Below are positions 17,026 to 24,934 of a stretch of DNA of 64,000 nt, one piece after another; positions within the stretch are counted from its first letter, which is position 1; the number at the start of each line of letters is the position of its first letter. Location: the NCBI GenBank assembly GCA_965277425.1, contig CBDICR010000007.1, forward strand, positions 186,001 through 250,000, written 5' to 3'. The translations under genes were made by a program, and so were the position numbers. This stretch comes from Poindextera sp965277425. GTDB lineage: Bacteria; Pseudomonadota; Alphaproteobacteria; Caulobacterales; Caulobacteraceae. The notes beneath the pieces were generated by a model. The model ran no database searches and had not been told where the DNA came from. It was given only the letters and a program-made list of their open reading frames with translations.

Positions 17026-18339
17026 GTGATCTATCCCACCGTCCGCGCCATCGGCCTGGCGGCGATCGGGACGCCCCTGGCGCTGCTGTTCGGCGTGTTC
17101 GCGCCGCACTTATGGATCCTGGGGCCGGTCTGGCTCGCGGCCGTCTTCGCCCTGATCCTGATCGACGCGGTTCTTGGCGCCGACCGCCGGCGCGCCGCAT
17201 TCAGCCTGACGGCGCCGGCGACACTGACCGCCGGGGTTGATGGCGAGGCGCTGGTGCGGGCGGACTTCGCCGGGCGCGCGCCGCCGCCGCGCCTGCAGAT
17301 GTCGCTGGAGGCCAATGCGCGCATCGAGGTCGAGCCCGCCCGCCGAAACCTCGAGGTGGCCGAACCCATCGCCCAGGCGCGGTTTCGCCTGCGGCCGATC
17401 CGCCGCGGACCCGGCGTGCTCGAACGCGTCTGGGCGCGCTGGCAGGGGCCGCTCGGCCTGGTCTGGAAACAGACGGTCGACGAGGTCGCGCGCCGCACGC
17501 CCATCGTCCTCGACATCCAGGCGGTGAAGGACGAGGCGATGCGGCTCCAGGCGCGCAACGCCCTCTATGGAGCGCGGATCCAGTTCGACCTGGGCGCGGG
17601 TTCCGAGTTCCACGCGCTCAACGCCTTCCAGGCCGGCATGGACCGGCGCACCATCGACTGGAAACAGTCGGCGCGCCACGGAACCCTGCTGGCCAAGGAA
17701 TTCCGCGCCGAGCGCAACCACCCGGTCATCCTGGCGCTCGATACCGGCCGGCTGATGTGCGAGCCGCTGGCCGGCCTGCCGCGCATCGACCACGCGCTGA
17801 ACGCCGCGCTGCTGCTCGCCTATGTCAGCCTGAAGGCCGGCGACCGGGCGGGCCTGTTCGGCTTCGACGCCCGGCCGAACCTGTCCACCGGCCCGCTGTC
17901 GGGTCCGGGCGCCTTCGCCCATATCCAGAGGCTGGCGGCGTCCATCGACTATTCGACCGAGGAGACCAACTACACCCTGGCCTTGACCCAGCTGCACGGC
18001 CAGCTCAGCCGCCGCAGCCTGGTGGTGGTGTTCACCGACTTCGCCGACACGACCAGCGCCGAGCTGATGCTGGAGAACGTCGCGCGCCTGCTCAGCCAGC
18101 ACCTGGTGATTTTCGTGGTCATGCGCGACGACGAACTGGAGGATCTGCAACGCCAGGCGCCGGTCAGCGCCGACGATGTGTCCCGCGCGGTGGTGGCCGC
18201 GGCCCTGTTGCGCGAGCGCGAACTGGTGGTCACGCGGCTGCGCCGTCTGGGCGTGCAGATCGTCGAGGCCCCCGCCGACCGGATCGGCCCGGCTCTGCTC
18301 AGCCGCTATCTCGACTTGAAGCGCCGCGATCTATTGTAG
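17026..18339 (+). CDS. DUF58 protein (MoxR partner)
   Basis: A 437-residue protein. Two membrane segments lie at the N-terminus (about 5-45), followed by a beta-rich region and the DUF58 core with GSEFHALNAFQAGMDRRTIDWKQSARHGTLLAKEFRAER, then VILALDTGRLMCEP, a VWA-like fold with a partly kept metal-binding start (DTGR instead of DxSxS). The C-terminus continues the VWA-like fold (RSLVVVFTDFADTTSAELML). DUF58 proteins are thought to be MoxR-dependent partners in membrane or envelope complexes. The start follows moxR by 19 bases. The altered DxSxS suggests metal binding may be weak or absent. Confidence 0.88.
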   Translation: MIYPTVRAIGLAAIGTPLALLFGVFAPHLWILGPVWLAAVFALILIDAVLGADRRRAAFSLTAPATLTAGVDGEALVRADFAGRAPPPRLQMSLEANARIEVEPARRNLEVAEPIAQARFRLRPIRRGPGVLERVWARWQGPLGLVWKQTVDEVARRTPIVLDIQAVKDEAMRLQARNALYGARIQFDLGAGSEFHALNAFQAGMDRRTIDWKQSARHGTLLAKEFRAERNHPVILALDTGRLMCEPLAGLPRIDHALNAALLLAYVSLKAGDRAGLFGFDARPNLSTGPLSGPGAFAHIQRLAASIDYSTEETNYTLALTQLHGQLSRRSLVVVFTDFADTTSAELMLENVARLLSQHLVIFVVMRDDELEDLQRQAPVSADDVSRAVVAAALLRERELVVTRLRRLGVQIVEAPADRIGPALLSRYLDLKRRDLL

Positions 18340-18350
18340 AGGCTGAAGCG

Positions 18351-19358
18351 ATGGCCGAACTTCGCCTGAAGAGCTTTCGTTTCCGCGCCGAGCGCGAGGC
18401 GGACTGGCTGCGGCTGGAAGCCCTGCTGCGCAAGGCGGAAGGCCGGTCGGCGGCGGCGCTTTCGGACGAGGAGCTTCTGGCCGTTCCGGTGCTCTATCGG
18501 GCGAGCCTCTCGTCGCTGTCGGTGGCGCGGGCGACCTCGCTCGACCGGGCCCTGATCGACTATCTGGAGAGCCTCTGCACGCGCGCCTATTTCTTCGTCT
18601 ATGGCGCGCGCTCCAGCGCGCTGGAGCGCGTTGGCGCCTTCTTCGCCCGCGGCTGGCCGGCGGCGGCCAAGGCCGCCTGGCGCGAGACCCTGATCTGCGC
18701 GGCCTTGACGGTGCTGGGCGCGGTGGCCGCCTACGTCCTGGTCATGCACGATCCGGACTGGTTCTATTCCTTCGTGCCGGGAGGGCTGGTCGAGGGGCGG
18801 GGGCCTGACGCCTCCACCGAGGCTTTGCGCGCCACCCTGTTCGACAGCCGTCATCACGAGCTGCTTTCGGTGATGGCGACCTTCCTCTTCACCCACAACG
18901 CCGAGGTCGCCCTGCTGGCCTTTGCGCTCGGATTCGCCTTCTGCCTGCCGTCGGCCCTGCTGATGGTGGAGAACGGCTGCGTGCTGGGCGCCTTCCTGGC
19001 GGTGTTCGTCCAGCACGGGCTTGGGGTGGAGGTGGGCGGCTGGCTGATGATCCACGGCGTCACCGAACTCTTCGCCACCATGCTCGCGGGGGCGGCGGGG
19101 TTCAGGATCGGCGGGGCCTTGGCCTTTCCGGGCGAGCGGACCCGGCTTGAAGCGGTCGGCCAGGCGGGGCGGGGGGCGGCGGTGCTGATGGGCGGAGTCC
19201 TGGTCATGCTGTTCTGCGCCGGCATCCTCGAAGGGGTCGGCCGCCAACTGATCCAGGTCACCTGGATCCGCTACGCCATCGCGGCGACCTCGGGCGCGGT
19301 CTGGCTCGCCTATCTCTATGCGCCGCGTCGGGCGGCGGGAGAGATCGGTCATGGCTAA
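18351..19358 (+). CDS. SpoIIM-like membrane protein
   Basis: A 335-residue protein. The first 100 residues are helical and charged (ELRLKSFRFRAEREADWLRLEALLRKAEG), followed by five or so membrane segments: LICAALTVLGAVAAYVLVMHD, LSVMATFLFTHNAEVALLAFALGFAFCLPSALLMVENGCVLGAFLAVF, and a C-terminal pair. The FTHNAEVALLAFALG and HGVTELFATMLAGAAGFRIG motifs mark the stage II sporulation protein M family. The organism type does not sporulate; in Gram-negatives this protein accompanies RDD and MoxR/DUF58 genes and is thought to be part of the same envelope complex. Its last eight bases overlap the RDD gene. Confidence 0.87.
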   Translation: MAELRLKSFRFRAEREADWLRLEALLRKAEGRSAAALSDEELLAVPVLYRASLSSLSVARATSLDRALIDYLESLCTRAYFFVYGARSSALERVGAFFARGWPAAAKAAWRETLICAALTVLGAVAAYVLVMHDPDWFYSFVPGGLVEGRGPDASTEALRATLFDSRHHELLSVMATFLFTHNAEVALLAFALGFAFCLPSALLMVENGCVLGAFLAVFVQHGLGVEVGGWLMIHGVTELFATMLAGAAGFRIGGALAFPGERTRLEAVGQAGRGAAVLMGGVLVMLFCAGILEGVGRQLIQVTWIRYAIAATSGAVWLAYLYAPRRAAGEIGHG

Positions 19359-20262
19359 GGCGCCCGACGCCTGGACGCCGGTCATCGGCGCGCCGGACGA
19401 TAGCCGGTTCGAACGCGAGCTGGTGACGCCGGAAGGGGTCGATCTGCGCCTGCGCCTGGCCGAAGCCAGCGAGCGGGCCGCGGCCTTCCTGCTGGATGCG
19501 GCGATCATGGCCGCCATCCTGATCGTCCTCAGCCTGGTGGCGATCGGCACGATCGTCGGCGCCGGCGGCAAGGGCGCCAGTGCGCAGATCGTCATGGTGA
19601 TCTGGCTTCTCGGCTTCTTTTTACTGCGCAACGCCTATTTCATCCTCTTCGAGCTTACGCCGAGGGCGGCGACGCCGGGCAAGCGGGCGCTGGGCCTGCG
19701 GGTCGCGGCGCGCAACGGCGGGCGGCTGACGGCCGACGCCATCTTCGCCCGCAACGCCATGCGCGAACTGGAGGTCTACCTGCCGCTCAGCTTCCTGGTC
19801 AGCCGCGCCAATCAGGTCGACGCCTGGCTCGATCTGCTGGGCATCGTCTGGTGCTCGATCTTCGTCTTTTTCCCGCTGTTCAATCGCGACCGCCTGCGGG
19901 TCGGCGACCTTGTGGCCGGAACCTGGGTGGTGAAGGCGCCGCAGCGCAAGCTGATGGCCGACGTGGCCGAGGCCGCCTTCGCCGGCCAGATGGCCGCCCA
20001 GGACGTTTTCGCCTTCAGCCAGGCCCAGGTCGACGCCTATGGGGCCAAGGAACTGCAGGTGCTGGAGGAGGTGCTGCGCCGCACCGAGGTCCGGACCATC
20101 GCCGCCGTCGCCGACCGCATTCGCGGCAAGATCGGCTGGACGCGCGGTCCCACCGAGTCCGACTACGCCTTCCTCGACGCCTATTACCTGGCCCTGCGCG
20201 CGCGGCTGGAAACCCGGCTGCTGTTCGGCCGCCGCCGCCGCGACAAGTACGACAAGGCCTAG
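19351..20262 (+). CDS. RDD family membrane protein
   Basis: A 303-residue protein starting MAKAPDAW at 19351, overlapping the SpoIIM-like stop by eight bases. The RDD domain starts near residue 30: LRLAEASERAAAFLLDAAIMAAILIVL (the R..D pair of the family), IWLLGFFLLRNAYFILFELTPRAATPGKRALGLRV and later NRDRLRVGDLVAGTWVV, giving three to four membrane segments. A cytoplasmic helical C-terminus of about 110 residues follows. It closes the six-gene MoxR operon. Transport or channel functions have been proposed for some RDD proteins, but none can be inferred here. Confidence 0.87.
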   Translation: MAKAPDAWTPVIGAPDDSRFERELVTPEGVDLRLRLAEASERAAAFLLDAAIMAAILIVLSLVAIGTIVGAGGKGASAQIVMVIWLLGFFLLRNAYFILFELTPRAATPGKRALGLRVAARNGGRLTADAIFARNAMRELEVYLPLSFLVSRANQVDAWLDLLGIVWCSIFVFFPLFNRDRLRVGDLVAGTWVVKAPQRKLMADVAEAAFAGQMAAQDVFAFSQAQVDAYGAKELQVLEEVLRRTEVRTIAAVADRIRGKIGWTRGPTESDYAFLDAYYLALRARLETRLLFGRRRRDKYDKA

Positions 20263-20313
20263 GCGTCACCTGTTTTACCTGCAGCGCGGTGGGCCGGCCA
20301 GGTTATTGTCTGG

Positions 20314-20443
20314 CCACGAAAAACACGAAAACACGAACGCGCCTTCGCGTCGGTGTATCAGTCTTTCGACGCGCGCCCTCGGCGCGCATTCGATCCAGAT
20401 CGCCGGCGGAGAGCCTGTTTTCGTGCTTTTCGTGTTTTTGGTG
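20314..20443. repeat. Inverted-repeat element with CACGAAAA arms
   Basis: The left arm (20314-20337, CCACGAAAAACACGAAAA and on) and right arm (20418-20443, its near complement ending TTTTTGGTGG) bound a 130-bp unit between convergent genes. The middle holds a small stem GCGCGCC-CTC-GGCGCGC. The AT-rich arms stand out against the surrounding GC-rich sequence. This looks like a small dispersed palindromic element. It could also serve as terminator for the RDD operon. Confidence 0.65.
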
Positions 20444-20478
20444 GTTCATTCTTCCAAGGGCGCGCCGGGCTCACCGAC

Positions 20479-21318
20479 CTAATCGAACACCGCCGCCAAG
20501 GCTTCCGGGCCGATGCCTTCGCGGGTGGAGCGCAGCTCGTAATAGATCGAGGCGGCGCCCACCGCGCCGACCACCGCGCTGATCGTCCTGATCAGGGGCG
20601 CAACGATGAGGTGGCCGGTCAGGGTCGCGAAAATCGGATTCAAGGTGTGAACCAGGCCAGCCGTCCCAAGGTTGGCCAGGTTTTGCAGAACGGTCGAAAG
20701 CACAGACGAGCCGATGGCGAAGACGAGCAACAGGCCGAAGATGGGCCAGCGGCGGCCTCGGGTCAGGTCGGCGCTTCGCCCGAGGGCCCCGAAAACGCCG
20801 GTGTGCTCGACCACCTGGGCCGGAACCGCGACCACCCAGGCGACCATCATCATCAGGCCGGGAACGATCAGCAGGATGAAGCCGAAAAACTCGGAAAACC
20901 CCATGACGATGGCCAGCAGAAACAGCCAGAACCAGTTGCGAAAGCCGGTCGACAGGCATTCGCCCAATGTCGCTCGGCGCCCGTTGAGACAGGCGATGGA
21001 GCCGTAGACGATCGCCGCCTGCAGAACGAAACTAGTGATCAGATTGATCAGGAATGCGAGCAGACCCAGGCCAACGGTGACGGGAAGCAGGCCGATCATG
21101 GCGTTGACGCCCGCCGCCGTCTGCGCCTGGCCCTGGGCCGTCCATCCGCTGCGCTGAACCAACTGCATGGTCCCCAGACTGAACAGGGCCGATGGCGCGC
21201 CGACCAGCAGCGCGGACATCAGGGTGAAATTGACCAGGTTCTGGCCGAGGGTCGTGAAGGTGCGTTCGACCACCCGGCCAAAATCAAACCGCGTCGGCGG
21301 CGTTGCTGCGACGGTCAC
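20479..21318 (-). CDS. Multi-pass membrane protein of unknown role
   Basis: A 279-residue protein with about six hydrophobic segments and Gly/Pro-containing turns. The order is an N-terminal amphipathic part (FDFGRVVERTFTTLGQNLVNFTLMSALLVGAPSAL), paired membrane segments, GRRATLGECLSTGFRNWFWLFLLAIVMGF, and FGFILLIVPGLMMMVAWVVAVPAQVVEHTGVFGALGRSADLTRGRRWPIFGLLLVF. The last part, with PGL..A.W..A.PA.V.E..G...AL.RS..LT.G..W, is the pattern of the membrane domain seen in YciC-like and glycerophosphodiester-phosphodiesterase-associated proteins. No enzymatic domain is attached. It is a single-gene unit convergent with the RDD operon. Confidence 0.75.
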   Translation of the reverse strand: MTVAATPPTRFDFGRVVERTFTTLGQNLVNFTLMSALLVGAPSALFSLGTMQLVQRSGWTAQGQAQTAAGVNAMIGLLPVTVGLGLLAFLINLITSFVLQAAIVYGSIACLNGRRATLGECLSTGFRNWFWLFLLAIVMGFSEFFGFILLIVPGLMMMVAWVVAVPAQVVEHTGVFGALGRSADLTRGRRWPIFGLLLVFAIGSSVLSTVLQNLANLGTAGLVHTLNPIFATLTGHLIVAPLIRTISAVVGAVGAASIYYELRSTREGIGPEALAAVFD

Positions 21319-21430
21319 GACGTCCCCTCATCTTCCGGTCGCAGTCAAACACGCCACGAACAAGGCTGTCCACGCGTTCGATATCGATCCAGCCTGCGAA
21401 TGGATTGACGCCGGCCTCGGTCGGCGCCGC

Positions 21431-21640
21431 TCAGTGAGCGAGGCTGGCGGCCGCCGCTTCCATGGCCAGCTTGGCCAGGGACTGCGCCCGGGCGATGATT
21501 TCGTCCTGCGGAAGCTCGCGCAGGCCGCGCGGCCGGGGCAGGCTCACCTGCACGGTCGCGCCCTCGGCGGTGAGCACGGAAACGCCCACGACGGTGGGGC
21601 TGACGGTGACGGAGGGCGGCAAGATCATGGGCTCGGGCAT
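21431..21640 (-). CDS. Small hypothetical protein
   Basis: A 69-residue frame starting MPEPMILPPSVTVSPTVV, mostly beta-prone in the first half and a helix at the end (EIIARAQSLAKLAMEAAAASLAH). AGGGA lies about a dozen bases upstream of the ATG, which is rather far. Codon third positions favour G/C as in true genes here. No family is recognised. The frame lies 112 bases after the membrane protein start, between divergent units, and could be wrong. Confidence 0.45.
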   Translation of the reverse strand: MPEPMILPPSVTVSPTVVGVSVLTAEGATVQVSLPRPRGLRELPQDEIIARAQSLAKLAMEAAAASLAH

Positions 21641-21851
21641 GGTTTCGATCCGTCCCTGGGGTTTAACCCGCGATATCCTTCATGCGCGGGTCGGCCGCCG
21701 AAGTCGACGCAAGCTTTCGTGACAATCCCGATGGCTCGTCACCGCTCCGATCGCCTGGATAGGTGGAGTTGGCGCACTCACTGGCTGGTCCTGTCGGATG
21801 TTTCGGAGCAAGGTCGCGGCGAGATGGGTTATCACTGACAAGGTTGCCGTC

Positions 21852-23120
21852 ATGATCAGGACCAACAGCGCCGACAAGGCGCTTCGCGAACGCGCCGAGG
21901 CCGTCATTCCCGGCGGCATGTACGGCCACCAGGCGGTCGGGCTCCTGCCCGAGGACTATCCGCAGTTCTTTTCGAAAGGCGAGGGCGCGCGGCTCTGGGA
22001 CGCCGACGGCCGCGAGCTGCTCGACTTCATGTGCGCCTATGGCCCCAACCTGTTCGGCTATGGCAATCCGCAGATCAATGCGGCCTTCGTGCGCCAGATG
22101 GAGATCGGCGACACCCTGACCGGGCCGACCGCCCTGATGGTCGAGCTGGCCGAGGCCTTTACCGGCATGGTCGGCCACGCCGACTGGGCGATGTTCTGCA
22201 AGAACGGCACGGACGCCACCTCCATGGCCATGGTCACCGCCCGCGCCCATACGCGCAGGAAGACCATCGTCATGGCCAAGGGCGCCTATCACGGCGCCGC
22301 GCCCTGGTGCACGCCCCGGCGCGTCGGCATCACCCCGGAGGATCGGGCGCACCAGGTCTTCTGCGACTACAACGACGTCGCCAGCCTCGAGGCCGCCGTG
22401 GCCGCGGCCGGCGACGACCTGGCCGCCATCTTCGCCGCGCCGCTTCGCCACGACGCCTTCATCGACCAGGTGCTGCCCGATCCGGTCTATGCCAACCGTG
22501 CCCGATCCCTGGCCGACGAGCACGGCGCCCTGCTGGTCGTCGACGACGTCCGCGCCGGCCTGCGCATCGCGCGCGATTGCAGCTGGTCGGCGGTGGGGGT
22601 CGAGCCGGACCTGTCGACCTGGGGCAAGTGTTTCGCCAACGGCCACGCCATCTCGGCCCTGCTGGGCTCGAACAAGGCGCGCAAGGCCGCCAGCCTGATC
22701 TATGTCACCGGCTCCTTCTGGTACCAGGCCGCGCCGATGGCCGCGGCGCTGGCGACCCTGAAGCTGGTGCGCGAGAGCAACTATCTGGAGCGCATCGACG
22801 TCTTAGGCCTTCGCCTGCGCGACGGTCTGGCCGATCGGGCGGAGGCGGCGGGCTTCGGCCTGCGCCAAACCGGCCCGGTGACCATGCCGCTCTTCCTGTT
22901 CGAGGACGATCCGGACCTGCGCAAGGGCTTCTGCTGGTCCAGCGCCATGCTGGAGCGCGGGGTCTATGTGCACCCCTGGCACAACATGTTCCTTTGCGCC
23001 GCCATGACCGAGGCCGACATCGACCAGACCCTCGACGCCGCCGAGGGCGCCTTCAAGGTCCTGCAAGGCGCCGCTCCAACCCTGGCGCCGGTCGAAAAAT
23101 TGGCCTTTTTGTTGGCCTAA
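21852..23120 (+). CDS. Class III PLP aminotransferase (GSAM-like)
   Basis: A 422-residue fold-type I PLP enzyme of aminotransferase class III, closest in appearance to glutamate-1-semialdehyde 2,1-aminomutase-like proteins. Marks are ERAEAVIPGGMYGHQAV at the start, LWDADGRELLDFMCAYGPNLFGYGNP, CKNGTDATSMAMVTARAHT (phosphate-binding loop), VVDDVRAGLRIA (the Asp that contacts PLP), and Lys259 in STWGKCFANGHAISAL, the expected Schiff-base lysine. It is shorter in resemblance to true HemL, so it more likely acts on a secondary amine or amino ketone; the neighbouring amidase suggests a small catabolic pair. The ATG at 21852 is preferred to an upstream in-frame start at 21798. Confidence 0.85.
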   Translation: MIRTNSADKALRERAEAVIPGGMYGHQAVGLLPEDYPQFFSKGEGARLWDADGRELLDFMCAYGPNLFGYGNPQINAAFVRQMEIGDTLTGPTALMVELAEAFTGMVGHADWAMFCKNGTDATSMAMVTARAHTRRKTIVMAKGAYHGAAPWCTPRRVGITPEDRAHQVFCDYNDVASLEAAVAAAGDDLAAIFAAPLRHDAFIDQVLPDPVYANRARSLADEHGALLVVDDVRAGLRIARDCSWSAVGVEPDLSTWGKCFANGHAISALLGSNKARKAASLIYVTGSFWYQAAPMAAALATLKLVRESNYLERIDVLGLRLRDGLADRAEAAGFGLRQTGPVTMPLFLFEDDPDLRKGFCWSSAMLERGVYVHPWHNMFLCAAMTEADIDQTLDAAEGAFKVLQGAAPTLAPVEKLAFLLA

Positions 23121-23170
23121 GAGCCCTGGCGTTTTCTTGATCCGTTCCGCGCAAGACTCGCATCCACAGA

Positions 23171-23323
23171 AGCCCTCCCCCTCGATGGGGGAGGGTTGGG
23201 TGGGGGTGTGGCCTTTGCGTTTGGGCGATGCGCGCCGAGGGGCGCGGAGCCGAACGACGCGAACCTTTCGCCGCCTGCGCGAACACCCCCAACCCAACCC
23301 TTCCCCCATCGAGGGGGAAGGGC
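23171..23323. repeat. Palindromic intergenic repeat, copy 1
   Basis: The left arm starts AGCCCTCCCCCTCGATGGGG and the right arm (from 23283) is its near complement, including the flanking TTGGGTGGGGGTG/CACCCCCAACCCAA part. Each arm contains its own small palindrome (CCCCCTCGATGGGGG), so the unit can fold as a double hairpin. The 73-base centre is Arg-codon-like GC-rich filler with no open gene. The same arm sequence recurs at 24781-24911. Confidence 0.85.
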
Positions 23324-23342
23324 TCAACACGGATGCCCGCGC

Positions 23343-24773
23343 ATGAGCTTTCCTGAATATTCCGAGCATGACGGCCTCGGCCTGGCCGAGCTGGTTCGCA
23401 AGGGCGAGGTCTCCGCCGTCGAGTTGGTCGAGGCGGCGATCGAGCGGGTGGAGCGGCATAATCCGGCCATCAATGCTGTGGTGCACAAGGCCTATGACGA
23501 GGCGCGCGCGGCGGCGAAGGGGCCGCTGCCCGACGGGCCGTTCACCGGCGTGCCCTTCCTGGTCAAGGACCTTTTGATCATGGTGGCCGGCTGGCCGCGC
23601 ACCTCCGGCAGCCGTTTCGCCAAGGGCGTGGTCGACACCGAGGATTCCGGCCTGATGCGGCGCTATCGCCAGAGCGGCGTCGTGCCGCTGGGCAAGACCA
23701 ACCTGCCGGAGTTCGGCATAACCGGCACCACCGAGCCGGCGCTGTTCGGCGCCTGCCGCAACCCGTGGGACCTCGGCCACTCCACCGGCGGCTCGTCGGG
23801 CGGGTCGGCGGCGGCGGTGGCGGCCGGCATCGCGCCGATGGCCCACGGCGGCGACGGGCGCGGCTCGATCCGCATTCCGGCCTCCTGTTGCGGCCTGGTC
23901 GGCCTGAAGGTGACGCGCGACCGCAACCCGCACCTGCCGGACGGCTACGACTTCGCCCAGGGCTATGTGGTCGAGCACGTCCTGACCCGCTCCGTGCGCG
24001 ACTGCGCCGCCATGCTGGACGTCACCGGCGTGCCCGAGCCGGCCTCACCCTACGCGCCTCCGGCCAAGGAGCGCCCGTATATGGAGGAGATCGGCCGCTC
24101 GCCCGGCAAGCTGCGCATCGCCTGGTCGTCCGAGACCGTCAACGGCCGGCCGATCCATCTGGAGGTCCAGGCGGCGCTGGAAAAGACCGCCGCCATGCTG
24201 GGCGCGCTCGGCCACGAGGTGGTCCCGCGCGGCCTCGGCATCGACCAGCGCGGCCTCTACGCCATCCAGAACGCCTATTCCGGGGCCAATTTCGCCGCCG
24301 GCATGAAGCGGCTGATCGAGCAGGTCGGCCACGAACCGGAGCCGGACGAGCTGGAGCCGCTGACCTGGGCTTCGCTCAAGTCGGGCCGCCGCGTCACCGG
24401 CGAACAGGTGATGTGGGAAGAGCAGGAGCTGCGCATGCTGGCGCGCGGCGTCATGGCCCTGTTCGAAGAGTTCGACGTCTACCTGACCCCGGTGATGGGA
24501 ACCCCGCCGCCGCCGATCGGCTATATCGATCCAGTGAGCGTGCCGCCGCGCGACTTCGGCCGCAAGAACGGCGAGCTCTTCCCCTTCCCGGCGCCGTTCA
24601 ACATGACCGGCCAGCCGTCGCTCTCGCTGCCGTTGAGCTGGTCGGCAGCGGGCCTGCCCATCGGCATGATGTTCACCGCCCGCTATGCCGATGAGGCCGT
24701 GCTTTTCAGGCTGGCCGCCCAGCTGGAAAAGGCGCGCCCCTGGAAGGACCGCCACCCGCCGATCTGGAACTAG
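23343..24773 (+). CDS. Amidase signature family protein
   Basis: A 476-residue amidase starting MSFPEYSEHDGLGLAELVRKGEVS. The Ser-cisSer-Lys triad is complete: Lys75 in GVPFLVKDLLIM, the cis-Ser in HSTGGSSGGSAAAVAAG (about 151-152), and nucleophile Ser175 in GGDGRGSIRIPAS. The C-terminal part has FPFPAPFNMTGQPSLSLPL, typical of the family. It hydrolyses an amide bond of unknown substrate; it is not GatA, since the usual GatA context and extended C-terminus are lacking. The palindromic repeat ends 20 bases before the ATG, where no strong ribosome binding site is seen. Confidence 0.92.
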   Translation: MSFPEYSEHDGLGLAELVRKGEVSAVELVEAAIERVERHNPAINAVVHKAYDEARAAAKGPLPDGPFTGVPFLVKDLLIMVAGWPRTSGSRFAKGVVDTEDSGLMRRYRQSGVVPLGKTNLPEFGITGTTEPALFGACRNPWDLGHSTGGSSGGSAAAVAAGIAPMAHGGDGRGSIRIPASCCGLVGLKVTRDRNPHLPDGYDFAQGYVVEHVLTRSVRDCAAMLDVTGVPEPASPYAPPAKERPYMEEIGRSPGKLRIAWSSETVNGRPIHLEVQAALEKTAAMLGALGHEVVPRGLGIDQRGLYAIQNAYSGANFAAGMKRLIEQVGHEPEPDELEPLTWASLKSGRRVTGEQVMWEEQELRMLARGVMALFEEFDVYLTPVMGTPPPPIGYIDPVSVPPRDFGRKNGELFPFPAPFNMTGQPSLSLPLSWSAAGLPIGMMFTARYADEAVLFRLAAQLEKARPWKDRHPPIWN

Positions 24774-24780
24774 CTCCAAA

Positions 24781-24911
24781 CCCTTCCCCCTCGATGGGGG
24801 AAGGGCAGGGTTGGGGCGAGTTCAGTTGGGCGCCGGCGCCTTCCGGCGCTCTTCACCCAAGGTCAGCGGCCACACCCCCACCCAACCCTCCCCCATCGAG
24901 GGGGAGGGCTT
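24781..24911. repeat. Palindromic intergenic repeat, copy 2
   Basis: Arms 24781-24816 and 24871-24911 share the CCCCCTCGATGGGGG palindrome and GGGTTGGG extension of the 23171-23323 copy. It lies between the convergent ends of the amidase and sulfatase genes. The centre (GCGCCGGCGCC and TTCACCC) differs from copy 1. It can double as a transcription terminator. Confidence 0.85.
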
Positions 24912-24934
24912 TTCTAGAGCAGTTGGCTCGGCCG

